Positions 9,123-18,817 of a stretch of DNA of 48,121 nucleotides are shown here, one piece after another. Each line of letters starts with the position of its first letter. Within the stretch, counting starts at the first letter, position 1. The stretch is from Enterobacterales bacterium (GTDB lineage: Bacteria; Pseudomonadota; Gammaproteobacteria; Enterobacterales; Enterobacteriaceae): contig JAATFO010000055.1 in NCBI GenBank assembly GCA_015655145.1, positions 1-48,121 on the forward strand, in the 5' to 3' direction. The notes below the pieces were generated by a model. That model ran no database searches and was not told the origin of the DNA. It saw only the letters and a program-made list of their open reading frames with translations. The translations under genes were made by a program, and so were the position numbers.

Positions 9123-10427
9123 TTGACTACATCAATGAAAAAGATTGTTATTGTTGGCGGTGGTGCTGGGGGGCTGGAACTGGCAACCCAACTCGGGCAC
9201 CGATTAGGTCGGAAAAATAAGGCAGAAATCACGCTGGTTGATCATAACCATAGCCATTTATGGAAACCATTGCTGCATGAAGTCGCCACCGGATCGCTGG
9301 ACGAAGGGATTGATGCCTTGAGTTATCTGGCGCATGCACGCAACCATCATTTTCACTTCCAACTGGGCAGACTGACGGGCCTTGATCGTGCCAACAAACG
9401 CCTGCAACTGGCAGAAATTCGTGATGCAAAGGATGAACTGCTGGTGCCGGCGCGGGAAATTGATTATGACACGCTGGTCATGGCGCTGGGCAGTACGTCA
9501 AACGACTTTGGTACGCCAGGGGTGAAAGATCACTGCATTTTCCTCGATAATCCACATCAGGCGCAGCGATTCCATAATGAAATGCTCAATCTGTTTCTGA
9601 AGTTTTCCGCCAGCGACGATGTGACAGGCCACGTTAATATTGCGATTGTCGGTGGGGGCGCTACCGGTGTGGAACTGTCCGCTGAGTTGCATAATGCAGT
9701 GAAACAGCTCCACAGTTATGGTTATAAAAGCCTTGATAATCAGGCGTTGAATGTGACGCTGGTAGAAGCAGGCGAACGTATTCTGCCCGCGCTGCCGGTA
9801 CGTATCTCCACTGCTGCGCATCACGAACTGAGCAAACTGGGTGTCCGGGTGTTGACACAAACCATGGTGACCAGTGCGGAAAAAAATGGCCTGAAAACTA
9901 AATCGGGTGAGTTTATTGAGGCCGACCTAATGGTTTGGGCCGCTGGGATCAAGGCGCCTGATTTCATGAAAGAGATTGGTGGCCTGGAGACTAACCGTAT
10001 CAACCAACTGGTGGTAAAAGAGACGTTGCAGACCACGCGCGATGACGATATCTACGCCATTGGTGATTGTGCTTCCTGTGCATTACCTTCCGGGGGATTT
10101 GTCCCGCCACGCGCGCAGTCCGCGCATCAAATGGCCTCACTGGTGTTAGGGAACATACTTGCTCAAATGAAAGAGCAGAGCCTGAAAGCGTATGTTTATA
10201 AAGACCACGGGTCGCTGGTTTCACTGTCGCGTTTCAGCACCGTCGGGAGTCTGATGGGCAATCTGATGCGAGGCTCCATGATGGTGGAAGGGCGTATAGC
10301 GCGTTTCGTCTATATTTCGTTATACCGCATGCATCAGATTGCGCTGCACGGTTATTTCAAAACCGGTCTGATGTTGCTGGTGGGCAGTATTAACCGCGTT
10401 ATTCGCCCACGACTGAAACTGCACTAA
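9123..10427 (+). CDS. ndh: NADH:quinone oxidoreductase II (NDH-2)
   Basis: Single-subunit, non-proton-pumping NADH dehydrogenase that feeds electrons to quinone at the inner membrane. The first dinucleotide fold, [18 protein letters not shown], binds FAD and the second, [19 protein letters not shown], binds [15 protein letters not shown] is the FAD-ribityl motif. The C-terminal stretch [20 protein letters not shown] continues to IRPRLKLH and is the membrane-anchoring part. I start at TTG 9123, which lies 5 bases after GAGGGGG and gives MTTSMKK and 434 aa, matching E. coli (MTTPLKK, 434 aa). The frame remains open far upstream, but that part is non-coding control DNA. Confidence 0.97.
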   Translation: MTTSMKKIVIVGGGAGGLELATQLGHRLGRKNKAEITLVDHNHSHLWKPLLHEVATGSLDEGIDALSYLAHARNHHFHFQLGRLTGLDRANKRLQLAEIRDAKDELLVPAREIDYDTLVMALGSTSNDFGTPGVKDHCIFLDNPHQAQRFHNEMLNLFLKFSASDDVTGHVNIAIVGGGATGVELSAELHNAVKQLHSYGYKSLDNQALNVTLVEAGERILPALPVRISTAAHHELSKLGVRVLTQTMVTSAEKNGLKTKSGEFIEADLMVWAAGIKAPDFMKEIGGLETNRINQLVVKETLQTTRDDDIYAIGDCASCALPSGGFVPPRAQSAHQMASLVLGNILAQMKEQSLKAYVYKDHGSLVSLSRFSTVGSLMGNLMRGSMMVEGRIARFVYISLYRMHQIALHGYFKTGLMLLVGSINRVIRPRLKLH

Positions 10428-10475
10428 GAACGGGTAATGTCCGGCCAGAGCAATCCCGGCCTGGCAGCCTTATTT

Positions 10476-10511
10476 TTATGTTATAGCGATGTGCACCTCG
10501 CTATAACATAA
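10476..10511. repeat. 13-bp perfect inverted repeat after ndh
   Basis: TTATGTTATAGCG (10476-10488) pairs perfectly with CGCTATAACATAA (10499-10511) around the 10-base loop ATGTGCACCT, which contains the palindrome GTGCAC. It has no following T-run, so it is not a standard terminator; it may cap the ndh mRNA or be an operator for ycfJ. Confidence 0.8.
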
Positions 10512-10516
10512 TCTAA

Positions 10517-10551
10517 TGATAAGAACACTCTGAAAAAGGTTTTTCTTATCA
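10517..10551. repeat. second inverted repeat in the ndh-ycfJ gap
   Basis: TGATAAGAA (10517-10525) pairs with TTCTTATCA (10543-10551). Inside the loop lies an alternative hairpin, GAAAAA-GG-TTTTTC (10532-10545). The two structures exclude each other, and the T-run could terminate ndh transcription. It stands 160 bases before ycfJ. Confidence 0.6.
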
Positions 10552-10711
10552 CCATTTGCCGCTTTCTTCCTGTTATCTGATTGCCGCTTTTCCTTCCCTT
10601 CTGCAAAATTCCCTATAATGATCACGTCGTCTCGCGCACGCCGTATACGCCTTCACTGCAAAGAAATGCGCAGAAGCAGGAATGCGCGGTAACCCTTCAG
10701 GAGAATTCCCG

Positions 10712-11254
10712 GTGAATAAATCAATGTTAGCGGGTATAGGTATTGGCGTTGCGGCCGCACTGGGTATCGCTGCTGTCGCCAGCATGAATGTTTTCACTGG
10801 CGCCCCGCAATATGCGCAGGTACTCTCCGCCACCCCGATTAAAGAAACCATTAAAAATCCCCGGAAAGAGTGCCATAACGTAACACGGACCCAACGTCGT
10901 GCAGTGCAGGACGAACATCGTATCGCCGGATCCGTGCTGGGCGCTGTTGCCGGTGGTGTACTCGGTCACCAGTTTGGCGGCGGTCGCGGTCGAGATGTCG
11001 CAACGGTTGCTGGCGCACTGGCGGGGGGCTATGCCGGTAATCAGGTACAGGGGGGATTGCAGAATCGAGATACCTATACAACGAACGAACAACGTTGTCA
11101 GACGGTGTATGATAAACAGGAAAAAATGCTGGGTTACGATGTCACGTATAAAATTGGTGACCAGCAGGGGAAAATTCGGACAGAGAACGATCCGGGTACG
11201 CGTATTCCACTGGATCGTAACGGCCAGCTTATTCTGAACAACAATCAGGCATGA
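10712..11254 (+). CDS. ycfJ: YcfJ, glycine-zipper envelope protein
   Basis: 180-aa protein with an N-terminal hydrophobic segment (SMLAGIGIGVAAALGIAAVA) and a central glycine-zipper (SVLGAVAGGVLGHQFGGGRG, residues about 78-97, then AGALAGGYAGNQVQG), typical of the Rick_17kDa/YcfJ group. The C-terminal YDKQEKMLGYDVTYKIGDQQ and LDRNGQLILNN match E. coli YcfJ. It is probably inserted in or attached to the envelope; in E. coli it affects surface properties and its function is not settled. It starts at GTG 10712, 8 bases after AGGAG. It converges on mfd with 44 bases between them. Confidence 0.93.
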   Translation: MNKSMLAGIGIGVAAALGIAAVASMNVFTGAPQYAQVLSATPIKETIKNPRKECHNVTRTQRRAVQDEHRIAGSVLGAVAGGVLGHQFGGGRGRDVATVAGALAGGYAGNQVQGGLQNRDTYTTNEQRCQTVYDKQEKMLGYDVTYKIGDQQGKIRTENDPGTRIPLDRNGQLILNNNQA

Positions 11255-11262
11255 TACTGGCT

Positions 11263-11286
11263 TGGGGGACGATGATTTCGCCCCCA
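11263..11286. terminator. bidirectional stem between ycfJ and mfd
   Basis: TGGGGG-A-CGA (11263-11272) pairs with TCG-CCCCCA (11278-11286), with one bulged base and a 5-base loop. It is placed between convergent stop codons. It lacks a long T-run, so termination is an inference from position and GC-rich stem. Confidence 0.5.
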
Positions 11287-11298
11287 GACCGGTGGGAA

Positions 11299-14200
11299 TT
11301 AAGCCGCTGCATTCTCGCGCATCTGAGCGATAAAATCGCGTATCCATTGCATTCGCACTTTGCGATCAGATAAGTCCCGCATAAACTTCAAGCGTGTTGG
11401 TCCGTCAAGGCGCCAGTGCTGGGGATCCTTCTGCAACAAACCAATCAGCCATATTGGATCGACGCTATTTTTTTCAGCAAATTCAATAAATCCGCCATTA
11501 TCACTACTTTCAATGCGACGAATACCGAGCTTCTGTGCCGTCAGACGCAAGGTGGCAATATCCAGCAGATGACGAGCAGCATCGGGTAAACGGCCAAAAC
11601 GATCGATCAATTCCACTTTGAGTTCATTCAGCGTTATTTCGTTTTGAGCGCTGGCAATATTTTTGTAGAAAGCAAGACGGGTACCCACATCGGGAATGAA
11701 ATCATCCGGTAGCAGTGACGGGATGCGCAGTTCAATCTCGGTCTGGCTACGGGTGAGATCTTCCAGTGAGGGTTCGCGCCCCTCTTTTAACGCCGCGACG
11801 GCATTTTCCAGCAGTTCCATATACAGTGAGAAACCGATGGTTTCCATTTGTCCGCTCTGATCTTCCCCCAGCAGCTCGCCCGCACCGCGGATTTCCAGGT
11901 CATGCGTCGCAAGGGCAAATCCCGCGCCTAAATCTTCCAGCGAAGCCAGTGCCTCCAGCCGTTTATGGGCATCAGAGGTCATGGCTTTCGGATGGGGTGT
12001 TAACAGCCAGGCATAAGCCTGGTGGTGTGACCGGCCGACGCGACCACGCAACTGATGGAGCTGTGCCAGACCAAAATGATCGGCACGCTCAATGATAATG
12101 GTATTGGCGGTGGGAATATCGATCCCGGTTTCAATGATGGTGGTACAAACCAGGACATTAAAGCGCTGATGGTGAAAATCATTCATCACGCGTTCCAGAT
12201 CCCGTTCACGCATTTGCCCGTGGCCAATGGCGATGCGCGCTTCCGGTACCTTTTCCGCCAGACGTTGTGCAGCTTTAGCAATATTCTCCACGTCGTTATA
12301 CAGGTAATAAACCTGACCACCGCGCAGGATTTCACGCAAGATGGCTTCACGTACCACCAGATCGTCATGTTGCCGCACAAATGTTTTAACTGCCAGACGA
12401 CGGGCGGGCGGGGTGGCAATAATTGACAAATCACGCATTCCGCTCATGGCCATATTCAGTGTCCGGGGAATCGGCGTCGCGGTTAACGTCAGGATATCGA
12501 CATCGGCGCGCATTGCTTTGATCCGTTCTTTATGGCGAACACCAAAACGGTGTTCTTCGTCAACCACCAACAAACCGAGATCGCGCCATTTAAGGTCGCT
12601 CATCAGTAATTTGTGCGTGCCGATTAAGATATCGACTTTACCTTCCCGGACATCTTCCAACACCTGGATTTGTTCTTTGGCGCTACGAAACCGCGACAAC
12701 ATTTCAATACGTACCGGCCAGTTAGCAAAGCGGTCACGGAAATTATCATAGTGCTGTTGTGCCAGTAACGTGGTGGGCACCAGCACGGCGACTTGTTTGT
12801 GGTTTTCTACCGCAAGAAAAGCCGCGCGCATTGCTACTTCAGTTTTACCGAAGCCAACATCGCCGCACACCAGACGATCCATTGCCAGCGGCTGGCACAT
12901 ATCGCTCAATACGGCGTTAATCGCCTGTGCCTGGTCGGGCGTGGTTTCAAAGGGGAAACTTTGGCAAAACAACTGGTATTGCTCACGATCATGTTTAAAG
13001 GCAAATCCCGTTTTTACTGCGCGTTGGGCATAAATATCCAGTAGTTCTGCCGCAACATCACGCACTTTCTCGGCTGCTTTCTGCCGTGCGCGTGTCCAGA
13101 CATCACTGCCCAGTTTATGCAACGGCGCATGATCTTCGGCACCGCCGGCATAACGGCTAATCAGGTGCAGAGAGGACACCGGGACATAAAGTTTGGCTTC
13201 ATTGGCGTATGACAGCATCAGGTACTCCCCTTTAATGCCGCCGGTTTCCAGCGTGGTCAGGCCGATATAACGCCCCACGCCATGCTCAAAGTGAACCACC
13301 GGTTGTCCGGGATGCAATTCAGCCAGGTTGCGGATTAATACATCCGGATTGATGGTTCGGCGGTTGTCCTGACGGGGACGGCTAACACGTTCACCCAGAA
13401 GATCGCTTTCACAAATCAATGCGCGCTGGCGGAAATGATCAATAAAACCGTGTTCACTGGCACCGGTCATTAAATAATGGCCGGGCGCCAGTACATCATC
13501 CAGACGGTGGATAGCTTTGGGCTGTACTTTAATGCGAGCCAGTAATTCTTGCAGCGTTTCGCGCCGACCTTCACTTTCAACGGAGAAAATCACCGCGCCG
13601 GTGAATTGTTCCAGAAAGCGGCGCAAATTGTCGAGCGGCGCTTTCGTCTGGGCCTGTACCGCCAGGTTGGGCAGCGGCTGGTAAGCCAGGTTGCTGTTAG
13701 CCGCCTTATCGGTCAGCGTGTCTGTTTTTAATTGCACCCGTGGCCACTGTTTCAGTGCGTTAAACAGGGCATCAGTGCGCAGCCACAAACTCTCCGGCGG
13801 CAGTAGTGGACGCATGGGATCAATGCGACGACTGTCAAATCGTGTTAATACATCTTGCCAGAAGCGTTCCGCACTGGCTTCCAGATCGCCAGTATTCACA
13901 ATTAAGGTATTTTTCGGTAAGTAGCTGAACAGTGTCGACAGGGGTTGTGCGAAAAATAGCGGTTGCCAGTATTCAATCCCGGCGGGCAACGTGCCTTTAC
14001 TCACTTGTTGATAGATATGCTCGGCTTCGCGTCGAATATCGAAGTGTTCACGCCACTGGCTGCGAAACAACTCAATAGCGGCTTTATCGGTGGGAAATTC
14101 GTGCGCCGGCAACAGATTGATGGCCTCGACCTCTTCAAGGCTGCGTTGTGTATCAACATCGAATATCCGCAGGCTATCGATTTCGTCATCGAAAAAATCA

Positions 14201-14745
14201 ATCCGGTAGGGGTGGACGCTGCCCATAGGAAACAGATCGAGCAGGGCGCCGCGCGTCGCATATTCACCGTGTTCCATCACTTGATCAACATGGCGGTAAC
14301 CTGCCTGTTCCAGTTGGTCGCGGAGCGCATCGCGTGAGCGCTGCTGACCTTTCTTCATCACCAGCGCATGGCCGTGCAAATAGCTGTGCGGACAGACGCG
14401 CTGCATCAGGGTGTTCACGGGCAAAATTAACAGGCCATTTTGATACCCCGGCAATTGATAGAGCGTCGAGAGTCGCGAAGAAATGATTTCCTGATGCGGG
14501 GAGAAGCTGTCAAACGGTAACGTTTCCCAGTCTGCCAGGGTGTTCACCGGACAATCAGTAAATTGCCGGATTTCGTCCTGCAGGCGTAAGGCTGTTTGCA
14601 TATCGGGGGCAATCAACATCACGGGGCCGTGATGACGTTCGGCGATTTCCGCGCATTCGACGGCACACGCCGCGCCGGTTAACTGCCCCAGCAAGCGTTG
14701 TTCACCGGCTTTGACGGGCAGAGAATAGCGAGTTTGTTCTGGCAT
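11299..14745 (-). CDS. mfd: Mfd transcription-repair coupling factor
   Basis: ATP-dependent translocase that removes stalled RNA polymerase and recruits UvrA to lesions. Order of parts: N-terminal UvrB-like UvrA-binding domains (1-350), RNA polymerase interaction domain about 470-550 (GQPVVHFEHGVGRYIGLTTLE), then the two RecG-like motor domains with Walker A GDVGFGKTEVA (about 627-637), the DEEHRFG box, TLTATPIPRTLNMAMSGMRD and RGRVGRSHHQAYAW, and the C-terminal autoinhibitory domain. Starting at ATG 14745 (MPEQTRYSLPVKAGEQR) gives 1148 aa, exactly the E. coli length; the 72 further in-frame codons upstream look non-coding. All helicase motifs appear intact. Confidence 0.98.
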   Translation of the reverse strand: MPEQTRYSLPVKAGEQRLLGQLTGAACAVECAEIAERHHGPVMLIAPDMQTALRLQDEIRQFTDCPVNTLADWETLPFDSFSPHQEIISSRLSTLYQLPGYQNGLLILPVNTLMQRVCPHSYLHGHALVMKKGQQRSRDALRDQLEQAGYRHVDQVMEHGEYATRGALLDLFPMGSVHPYRIDFFDDEIDSLRIFDVDTQRSLEEVEAINLLPAHEFPTDKAAIELFRSQWREHFDIRREAEHIYQQVSKGTLPAGIEYWQPLFFAQPLSTLFSYLPKNTLIVNTGDLEASAERFWQDVLTRFDSRRIDPMRPLLPPESLWLRTDALFNALKQWPRVQLKTDTLTDKAANSNLAYQPLPNLAVQAQTKAPLDNLRRFLEQFTGAVIFSVESEGRRETLQELLARIKVQPKAIHRLDDVLAPGHYLMTGASEHGFIDHFRQRALICESDLLGERVSRPRQDNRRTINPDVLIRNLAELHPGQPVVHFEHGVGRYIGLTTLETGGIKGEYLMLSYANEAKLYVPVSSLHLISRYAGGAEDHAPLHKLGSDVWTRARQKAAEKVRDVAAELLDIYAQRAVKTGFAFKHDREQYQLFCQSFPFETTPDQAQAINAVLSDMCQPLAMDRLVCGDVGFGKTEVAMRAAFLAVENHKQVAVLVPTTLLAQQHYDNFRDRFANWPVRIEMLSRFRSAKEQIQVLEDVREGKVDILIGTHKLLMSDLKWRDLGLLVVDEEHRFGVRHKERIKAMRADVDILTLTATPIPRTLNMAMSGMRDLSIIATPPARRLAVKTFVRQHDDLVVREAILREILRGGQVYYLYNDVENIAKAAQRLAEKVPEARIAIGHGQMRERDLERVMNDFHHQRFNVLVCTTIIETGIDIPTANTIIIERADHFGLAQLHQLRGRVGRSHHQAYAWLLTPHPKAMTSDAHKRLEALASLEDLGAGFALATHDLEIRGAGELLGEDQSGQMETIGFSLYMELLENAVAALKEGREPSLEDLTRSQTEIELRIPSLLPDDFIPDVGTRLAFYKNIASAQNEITLNELKVELIDRFGRLPDAARHLLDIATLRLTAQKLGIRRIESSDNGGFIEFAEKNSVDPIWLIGLLQKDPQHWRLDGPTRLKFMRDLSDRKVRMQWIRDFIAQMRENAAA

Positions 14746-14989
14746 AGTCGTTTCGACGTTCTCTTCATTTATTTTCAGGGCGTAATCATTCCACAGAATG
14801 CCGCAGGGATCACCTGCTGGCGTAGGCTTTTTACACGCACAGCAAAAAACCACGGGCGGGGAACCGCGCATCGTCCGACCGCGGCGGCATTGAGTACAGT
14901 AGGATATGATGAGGACAAGGCAGCGCAATGCCTGCCGGGAGCAGCCCGGAATGCAGTGCATTAATCATTATCTGGCAGCTATTGTCGGG

Positions 14990-15199
14990 CTATTTTGGTG
15001 ATTGCTGGGTGTAGTGCATTTTTGGCTGGTCAACATTGGCCCAGGCAAGCTCGGTCTCCAGATGATAACTGTGTGTACCATCATCCCATTTAACGTAATA
15101 GCCGGTTGGCGCATCGGCTTGTTCGAAAACATTGACTATCTCACCTTTGATATCGCCGGATTTGTGTTTCACAATACTGCCGTTGGGATATCTGAACAT
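14990..15199 (-). CDS. small conserved-looking protein of unknown function
   Basis: 69-residue protein beginning MFRYPNGSIVKHKSGDIKGE, with GYYVKWDDGTHSYHLETELAWA in the middle. The pattern of short beta strands with alternating charged and hydrophobic residues suggests a small SH3- or KOW-like barrel, but I do not recognise a named family. I use ATG 15199 because AGGAG lies ten bases upstream; a GTG at 15220 is in frame but has no such site. It lies between mfd and lolC, divergent from lolC. It is probably real, given the ribosome binding site and the protein-like composition; its role is unknown. Confidence 0.7.
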   Translation of the reverse strand: MFRYPNGSIVKHKSGDIKGEIVNVFEQADAPTGYYVKWDDGTHSYHLETELAWANVDQPKMHYTQQSPK

Positions 15200-15459
15200 G
15201 ATTGATCTACTCCTGTACACTCAAAACATCTACATCATTACTCACATCACAACACCGAAACCAGGGGAATGATTACTCACGCGGAAGAGTAATCGTACAA
15301 CCGCTGGTAGGTATTGTCTTTTTTTTCTGCGGATTTAGCTGTCTGAATCATTCTGACGTATCTTTACCGCCAACACGGCCGCTTAGTGGTTCCATAAAGC
15401 AGGCCGCTCCTTTATCATCCTGAATATGTTGCTTTAACCACCGCCAAAAGACGGATTCC

Positions 15460-16659
15460 ATGTACCAACCTGTCACGTTATTCATCGGCCTGCGTTATAT
15501 GCGTGGGCGGGCTGCCGATCGTTTTGGTCGGTTTGTCTCCTGGCTTTCCACCATCGGCATAACGCTTGGCGTATTAGCGCTGGTCACTGTACTGTCGGTG
15601 ATGAATGGCTTCGAGCGTGAGCTCGAAAATAATATTCTTGGATTGATGCCGCAGGCATTGCTCACCCGTTCTACGGGGTCCATCAATCCGCAGCAGATGC
15701 CGGTTACGCAGTTACATTTGCAGGGCGTGAAACGGATTGCACCGTTGACCACCGGCGATGTGGTCTTGCAGAGTGCCCACAGTGTTGCGGTAGGGGTGAT
15801 GTTGGGGGTGCAGCCAGAAACGCAAGATCCCCTGACGCCTTATCTTGTCGATGTCAGGCAGAGTGTATTACAACCCGGCCAGTATCGGGTGATTCTCGGT
15901 GAGCAACTGGCCGGACAACTCGGGGTAAAACGCGGTGATACCTTGCGGTTGATGGTGCCCTCCGCCAGCCAGTTCACCCCAATGGGCCGCGTACCCAGTC
16001 AACGTCTGTTTACTGTTAGCGGTACCTTTGCCGCTAACAGCGAAGTGGATGGCTATCAGATGCTGGTCAATCAACAAGACGCCTCGCGTCTGATGCGTTA
16101 TCCGGCAGGCAACGTCACGGGTTGGCGTTTGTGGCTCAATGAACCGCTGGCCGTTGACCGTACCAGCCTGCAACCCTTACCAGACGGTTTGATATGGAAA
16201 GACTGGCGTGAGCGTAAAGGCGATCTTTTCCAGGCGGTAAGCATGGAAAAAAACATGATGGGTTTGCTGATCAGCCTGATTGTGGCGGTAGCAGCCTTTA
16301 ATATTATTACGTCGCTGGGGCTGCTGGTGATGGAGAAACAAGGCGAAGTGGCTATCTTGCAAACGCAGGGGTTAACGCGTCGTCAAATCATGCTGGTGTT
16401 TATGGTTCAGGGTGCCAGCGCCGGGATTATTGGCGCATTATTGGGGACGTTATTGGGGGTACTACTGGCCAGTCAGTTAAATAATCTAATGCCGGTGATC
16501 GGTATCTTCCTTGACGGCGCGGCGTTACCGGTAGCGATTTCTCCTGGACAAGTAGCGGCCATCGCTCTGGCGGCGATGGTGATCGCGCTGCTTTCCACTT
16601 TTTATCCATCCTGGCGCGCGGCCGCCGTTCATCCTGCTGAGGCGTTACGCTATGAGTAA
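15460..16659 (+). CDS. lolC: LolC, lipoprotein-releasing permease subunit
   Basis: Inner-membrane subunit of LolCDE, which extracts outer-membrane lipoproteins and hands them to LolA. Membrane segments are visible at about 25-45, 267-292, 315-345 and 358-382, with one large periplasmic domain between the first two. LolC, not LolE, binds LolA; the [17 protein letters not shown] stretch (about 170-186) corresponds to the hook/pad region. Family signatures include [20 protein letters not shown] at the start and [18 protein letters not shown] at the end. Its stop overlaps the lolD start by 8 bases. Length 399 aa, as expected. Confidence 0.97.
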   Translation: MYQPVTLFIGLRYMRGRAADRFGRFVSWLSTIGITLGVLALVTVLSVMNGFERELENNILGLMPQALLTRSTGSINPQQMPVTQLHLQGVKRIAPLTTGDVVLQSAHSVAVGVMLGVQPETQDPLTPYLVDVRQSVLQPGQYRVILGEQLAGQLGVKRGDTLRLMVPSASQFTPMGRVPSQRLFTVSGTFAANSEVDGYQMLVNQQDASRLMRYPAGNVTGWRLWLNEPLAVDRTSLQPLPDGLIWKDWRERKGDLFQAVSMEKNMMGLLISLIVAVAAFNIITSLGLLVMEKQGEVAILQTQGLTRRQIMLVFMVQGASAGIIGALLGTLLGVLLASQLNNLMPVIGIFLDGAALPVAISPGQVAAIALAAMVIALLSTFYPSWRAAAVHPAEALRYE

Positions 16660-17356
16660 TTCAATACTGTTGCAATGTGACAATCTGTGTAAACGCTATC
16701 AGGAAGGCAGTGTACAAACAGAGGTGCTGCGCAATGTCTCATTCAGTATTCAGCCGGGCGAAATGGTGGCGATTGTCGGCAGTTCCGGTTCCGGGAAAAG
16801 CACCTTGCTGCATCTGTTGGGTGGGCTGGATTCACCCACTTCGGGCGATGTTATTTTTGATGGCAACTCATTGAATGGTATGTCTTCTTCCGCCAAAGCG
16901 GATCTCCGTAACCGTGAGCTGGGATTTATTTATCAGTTTCATCATTTATTGACTGATTTCAGTGCACTGGAAAACGTGGCAATGCCATTGCTGATTGGGA
17001 AAAAACATAAAAATGAAGCGCAGGATCGGGCGCGGGCGATGCTCAGCGCCGTGGGGCTGGAGAAACGTGCGGCACACCGACCTTCTGAGCTCTCCGGGGG
17101 AGAACGCCAGCGTGTCGCTATTGCCCGCGCACTGGTGAATAATCCTCGTCTGGTGATGGCCGACGAGCCTACCGGTAATCTTGATGCGCGTAATGCGGAT
17201 GCTATTTTTAATCTGCTCGGCGAATTGAATGCGCAACAGGGGACGGCATTTCTGGTGGTCACGCATGATCTGCATCTGGCGCAACGACTGACGCGTCAAA
17301 TGGAAATGCATGACGGTCAATTACGCGCTGAACAGACACTGACGGGAGCGCAATAA
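16652..17356 (+). CDS. lolD: LolD, lipoprotein-releasing ABC ATPase
   Basis: Cytosolic ATPase of the LolCDE exporter (MacB-type ABC class). Walker A is GSSGSGKST (about 43-51), the Q-loop is [21 protein letters not shown], the ABC signature is LSGGERQR, Walker B is [13 protein letters not shown], and the switch histidine is in VVTHD. The FxxQ-to-HHLL context is typical of LolD. 234 aa. It overlaps lolC by 8 bases and its TAATG junction couples it to lolE, so the three subunits are made in step. Confidence 0.98.
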   Translation: MSNSILLQCDNLCKRYQEGSVQTEVLRNVSFSIQPGEMVAIVGSSGSGKSTLLHLLGGLDSPTSGDVIFDGNSLNGMSSSAKADLRNRELGFIYQFHHLLTDFSALENVAMPLLIGKKHKNEAQDRARAMLSAVGLEKRAAHRPSELSGGERQRVAIARALVNNPRLVMADEPTGNLDARNADAIFNLLGELNAQQGTAFLVVTHDLHLAQRLTRQMEMHDGQLRAEQTLTGAQ

Positions 17357-18597
17357 TGGTGCCGTTATCGCTGGTGTTGGGCATGCGTTTTAGCCGTGGC
17401 CGGCGACGCGGCGGCATGGTTTCGTTGATTTCGATTATTTCCACGCTGGGGATAGCGCTCGGTGTTGCAGTATTGATTGTCGGCCTGAGCGCGATGAACG
17501 GTTTTGAACGTGAACTGAATAACCGTATTCTGGCGGTGGTGCCGCACGGGGAAATTGAACCGGTGAATCCACCATTCACTGGCTGGCAGCAGATGATCCC
17601 CCGAATTGAGCACGTTGCAGGTATTGCCGCCGCCGCGCCGTATATCAATTTTACCGGGCTGGTCGAAAGCGGGGCGAAGTTACAGGCTATCCAGGTGAAA
17701 GGCGTCGATCCACAACAGGAAATGCGCCTTAGTGCGTTGCCACAATTTGTACTTAACCATGCATGGTCAAGCTTTGCTGCGGATAAACAGCAGATAATCA
17801 TTGGCAACGGGGTGGCAAAGTCGCTCAATATTCGTCAGGGCGACTGGCTGACCATTATGATCCCGAATAATGCAGGGCAGAACACCTTGTTGCAACCGAA
17901 GCGTATCCGATTGCAGGTGAGTGGTATTTTACAACTAAGCGGTATGCTTGATCACAGCCTCGCGCTGGTGCCGCTGGCCGATGCGCAACGTTATCTGGGT
18001 ATGAGTGACAACGTCACGGGAATTGCGTTGAAAATGGATGATCCCTTTAGCGCCAGCCAGCGGGTCCATGATGCCGGCGAAGTGACCCGTGCTTATGTGT
18101 ATATTCGTAGCTGGATGGGGACTTATGGTTACATGTATCGTGATATTCAGATGATCCGTGCCATTATGTATCTGGCGATGGTGCTGGTGATCGGCGTCGC
18201 GTGTTTTAATATTGTTTCTACCCTGGTGATGGCAGTTAAGGATAAGAGCCGCGATATCGCTGTTTTACGCACGCTGGGAGCCAAAGATGGTTTGATCCGC
18301 GCTATCTTTGTCTGGTACGGCTTGCGTGCGGCGTTGCTCGGTAGCCTGAGTGGCGTGGTGGTGGGCGTGCTGGCGGCGCTTAATCTGACGACGATAATTC
18401 GGGGTATTGAAACGGTGGTCGGTCATCATTTCCTCTCCGGCGACATTTATTTTATTGATTTTCTGCCATCAGAATTGCACTGGCTGGATGTGATTTTCGT
18501 ATTGCAAACAACGATAATCCTGAGCCTGCTGGCAAGCTGGTACCCGGCACGGCGCGCCAGCCGCATTGATCCGGCGCGGGTGCTGAGCGGACAATAG
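17356..18597 (+). CDS. lolE: LolE, lipoprotein-releasing permease subunit
   Basis: Second membrane subunit of LolCDE and the one that accepts the incoming lipoprotein. It begins [20 protein letters not shown], then a membrane span (about 25-50), a large periplasmic domain, and three C-terminal spans (about 275-300, 320-345, 375-400), ending [20 protein letters not shown]. The paired motif [22 protein letters not shown] ([20 protein letters not shown]) marks the coupling helix contacting LolD. 413 aa. In E. coli nagK and cobB follow; here only a nagK tail remains. Confidence 0.97.
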   Translation: MVPLSLVLGMRFSRGRRRGGMVSLISIISTLGIALGVAVLIVGLSAMNGFERELNNRILAVVPHGEIEPVNPPFTGWQQMIPRIEHVAGIAAAAPYINFTGLVESGAKLQAIQVKGVDPQQEMRLSALPQFVLNHAWSSFAADKQQIIIGNGVAKSLNIRQGDWLTIMIPNNAGQNTLLQPKRIRLQVSGILQLSGMLDHSLALVPLADAQRYLGMSDNVTGIALKMDDPFSASQRVHDAGEVTRAYVYIRSWMGTYGYMYRDIQMIRAIMYLAMVLVIGVACFNIVSTLVMAVKDKSRDIAVLRTLGAKDGLIRAIFVWYGLRAALLGSLSGVVVGVLAALNLTTIIRGIETVVGHHFLSGDIYFIDFLPSELHWLDVIFVLQTTIILSLLASWYPARRASRIDPARVLSGQ

Positions 18598-18605
18598 GCT
18601 TTATT

Positions 18606-18802
18606 TGTTGACCGCGTGTGATCCGCGCCGGTTGCTCATCAATGGCGGATTTGTCTGATATTGATGCGCGTTATAACAGGCTGGTGCAATGGGTGACAAA
18701 ATATTTGCTGCCGATGGCAAAGCACCGCCACGGTTTGCTAAAGCGCGTCATGGTGATGCAGGTGGAATGCGCGGTGCCGTATTCCACCTGCATCTTCGGT
18801 AA
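18606..18802 (+). pseudogene. nagK: nagK remnant (N-acetylglucosamine kinase, C-terminal tail)
   Basis: No kinase gene lies between lolE and cobB, but the spacer still encodes pieces of the NagK C-terminus in shifted frames. One frame (18654-18722) reads SDIDARYNRLVQWVTKYLLP then MAK, which aligns residue for residue with the E. coli segment [20 protein letters not shown] then VAR. A second frame (18725-18802) reads PRFAKARHGDAGGMRGAVFH and stops; RHGDAGGMRGA is the conserved ROK-family tail. Further upstream, a third frame reads LINGGF, like the VVIGGG strand. About the first 240 codons are missing. The E. coli alignment is from memory. Confidence 0.85.
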
Positions 18803-18817
18803 TAGTAAGGAGTTTTT

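Noticed and set aside
14746..14961. 72-codon upstream extension of mfd
   Set aside because: Family members begin at MPEQ; the extension has a cysteine-rich, non-homologous composition.
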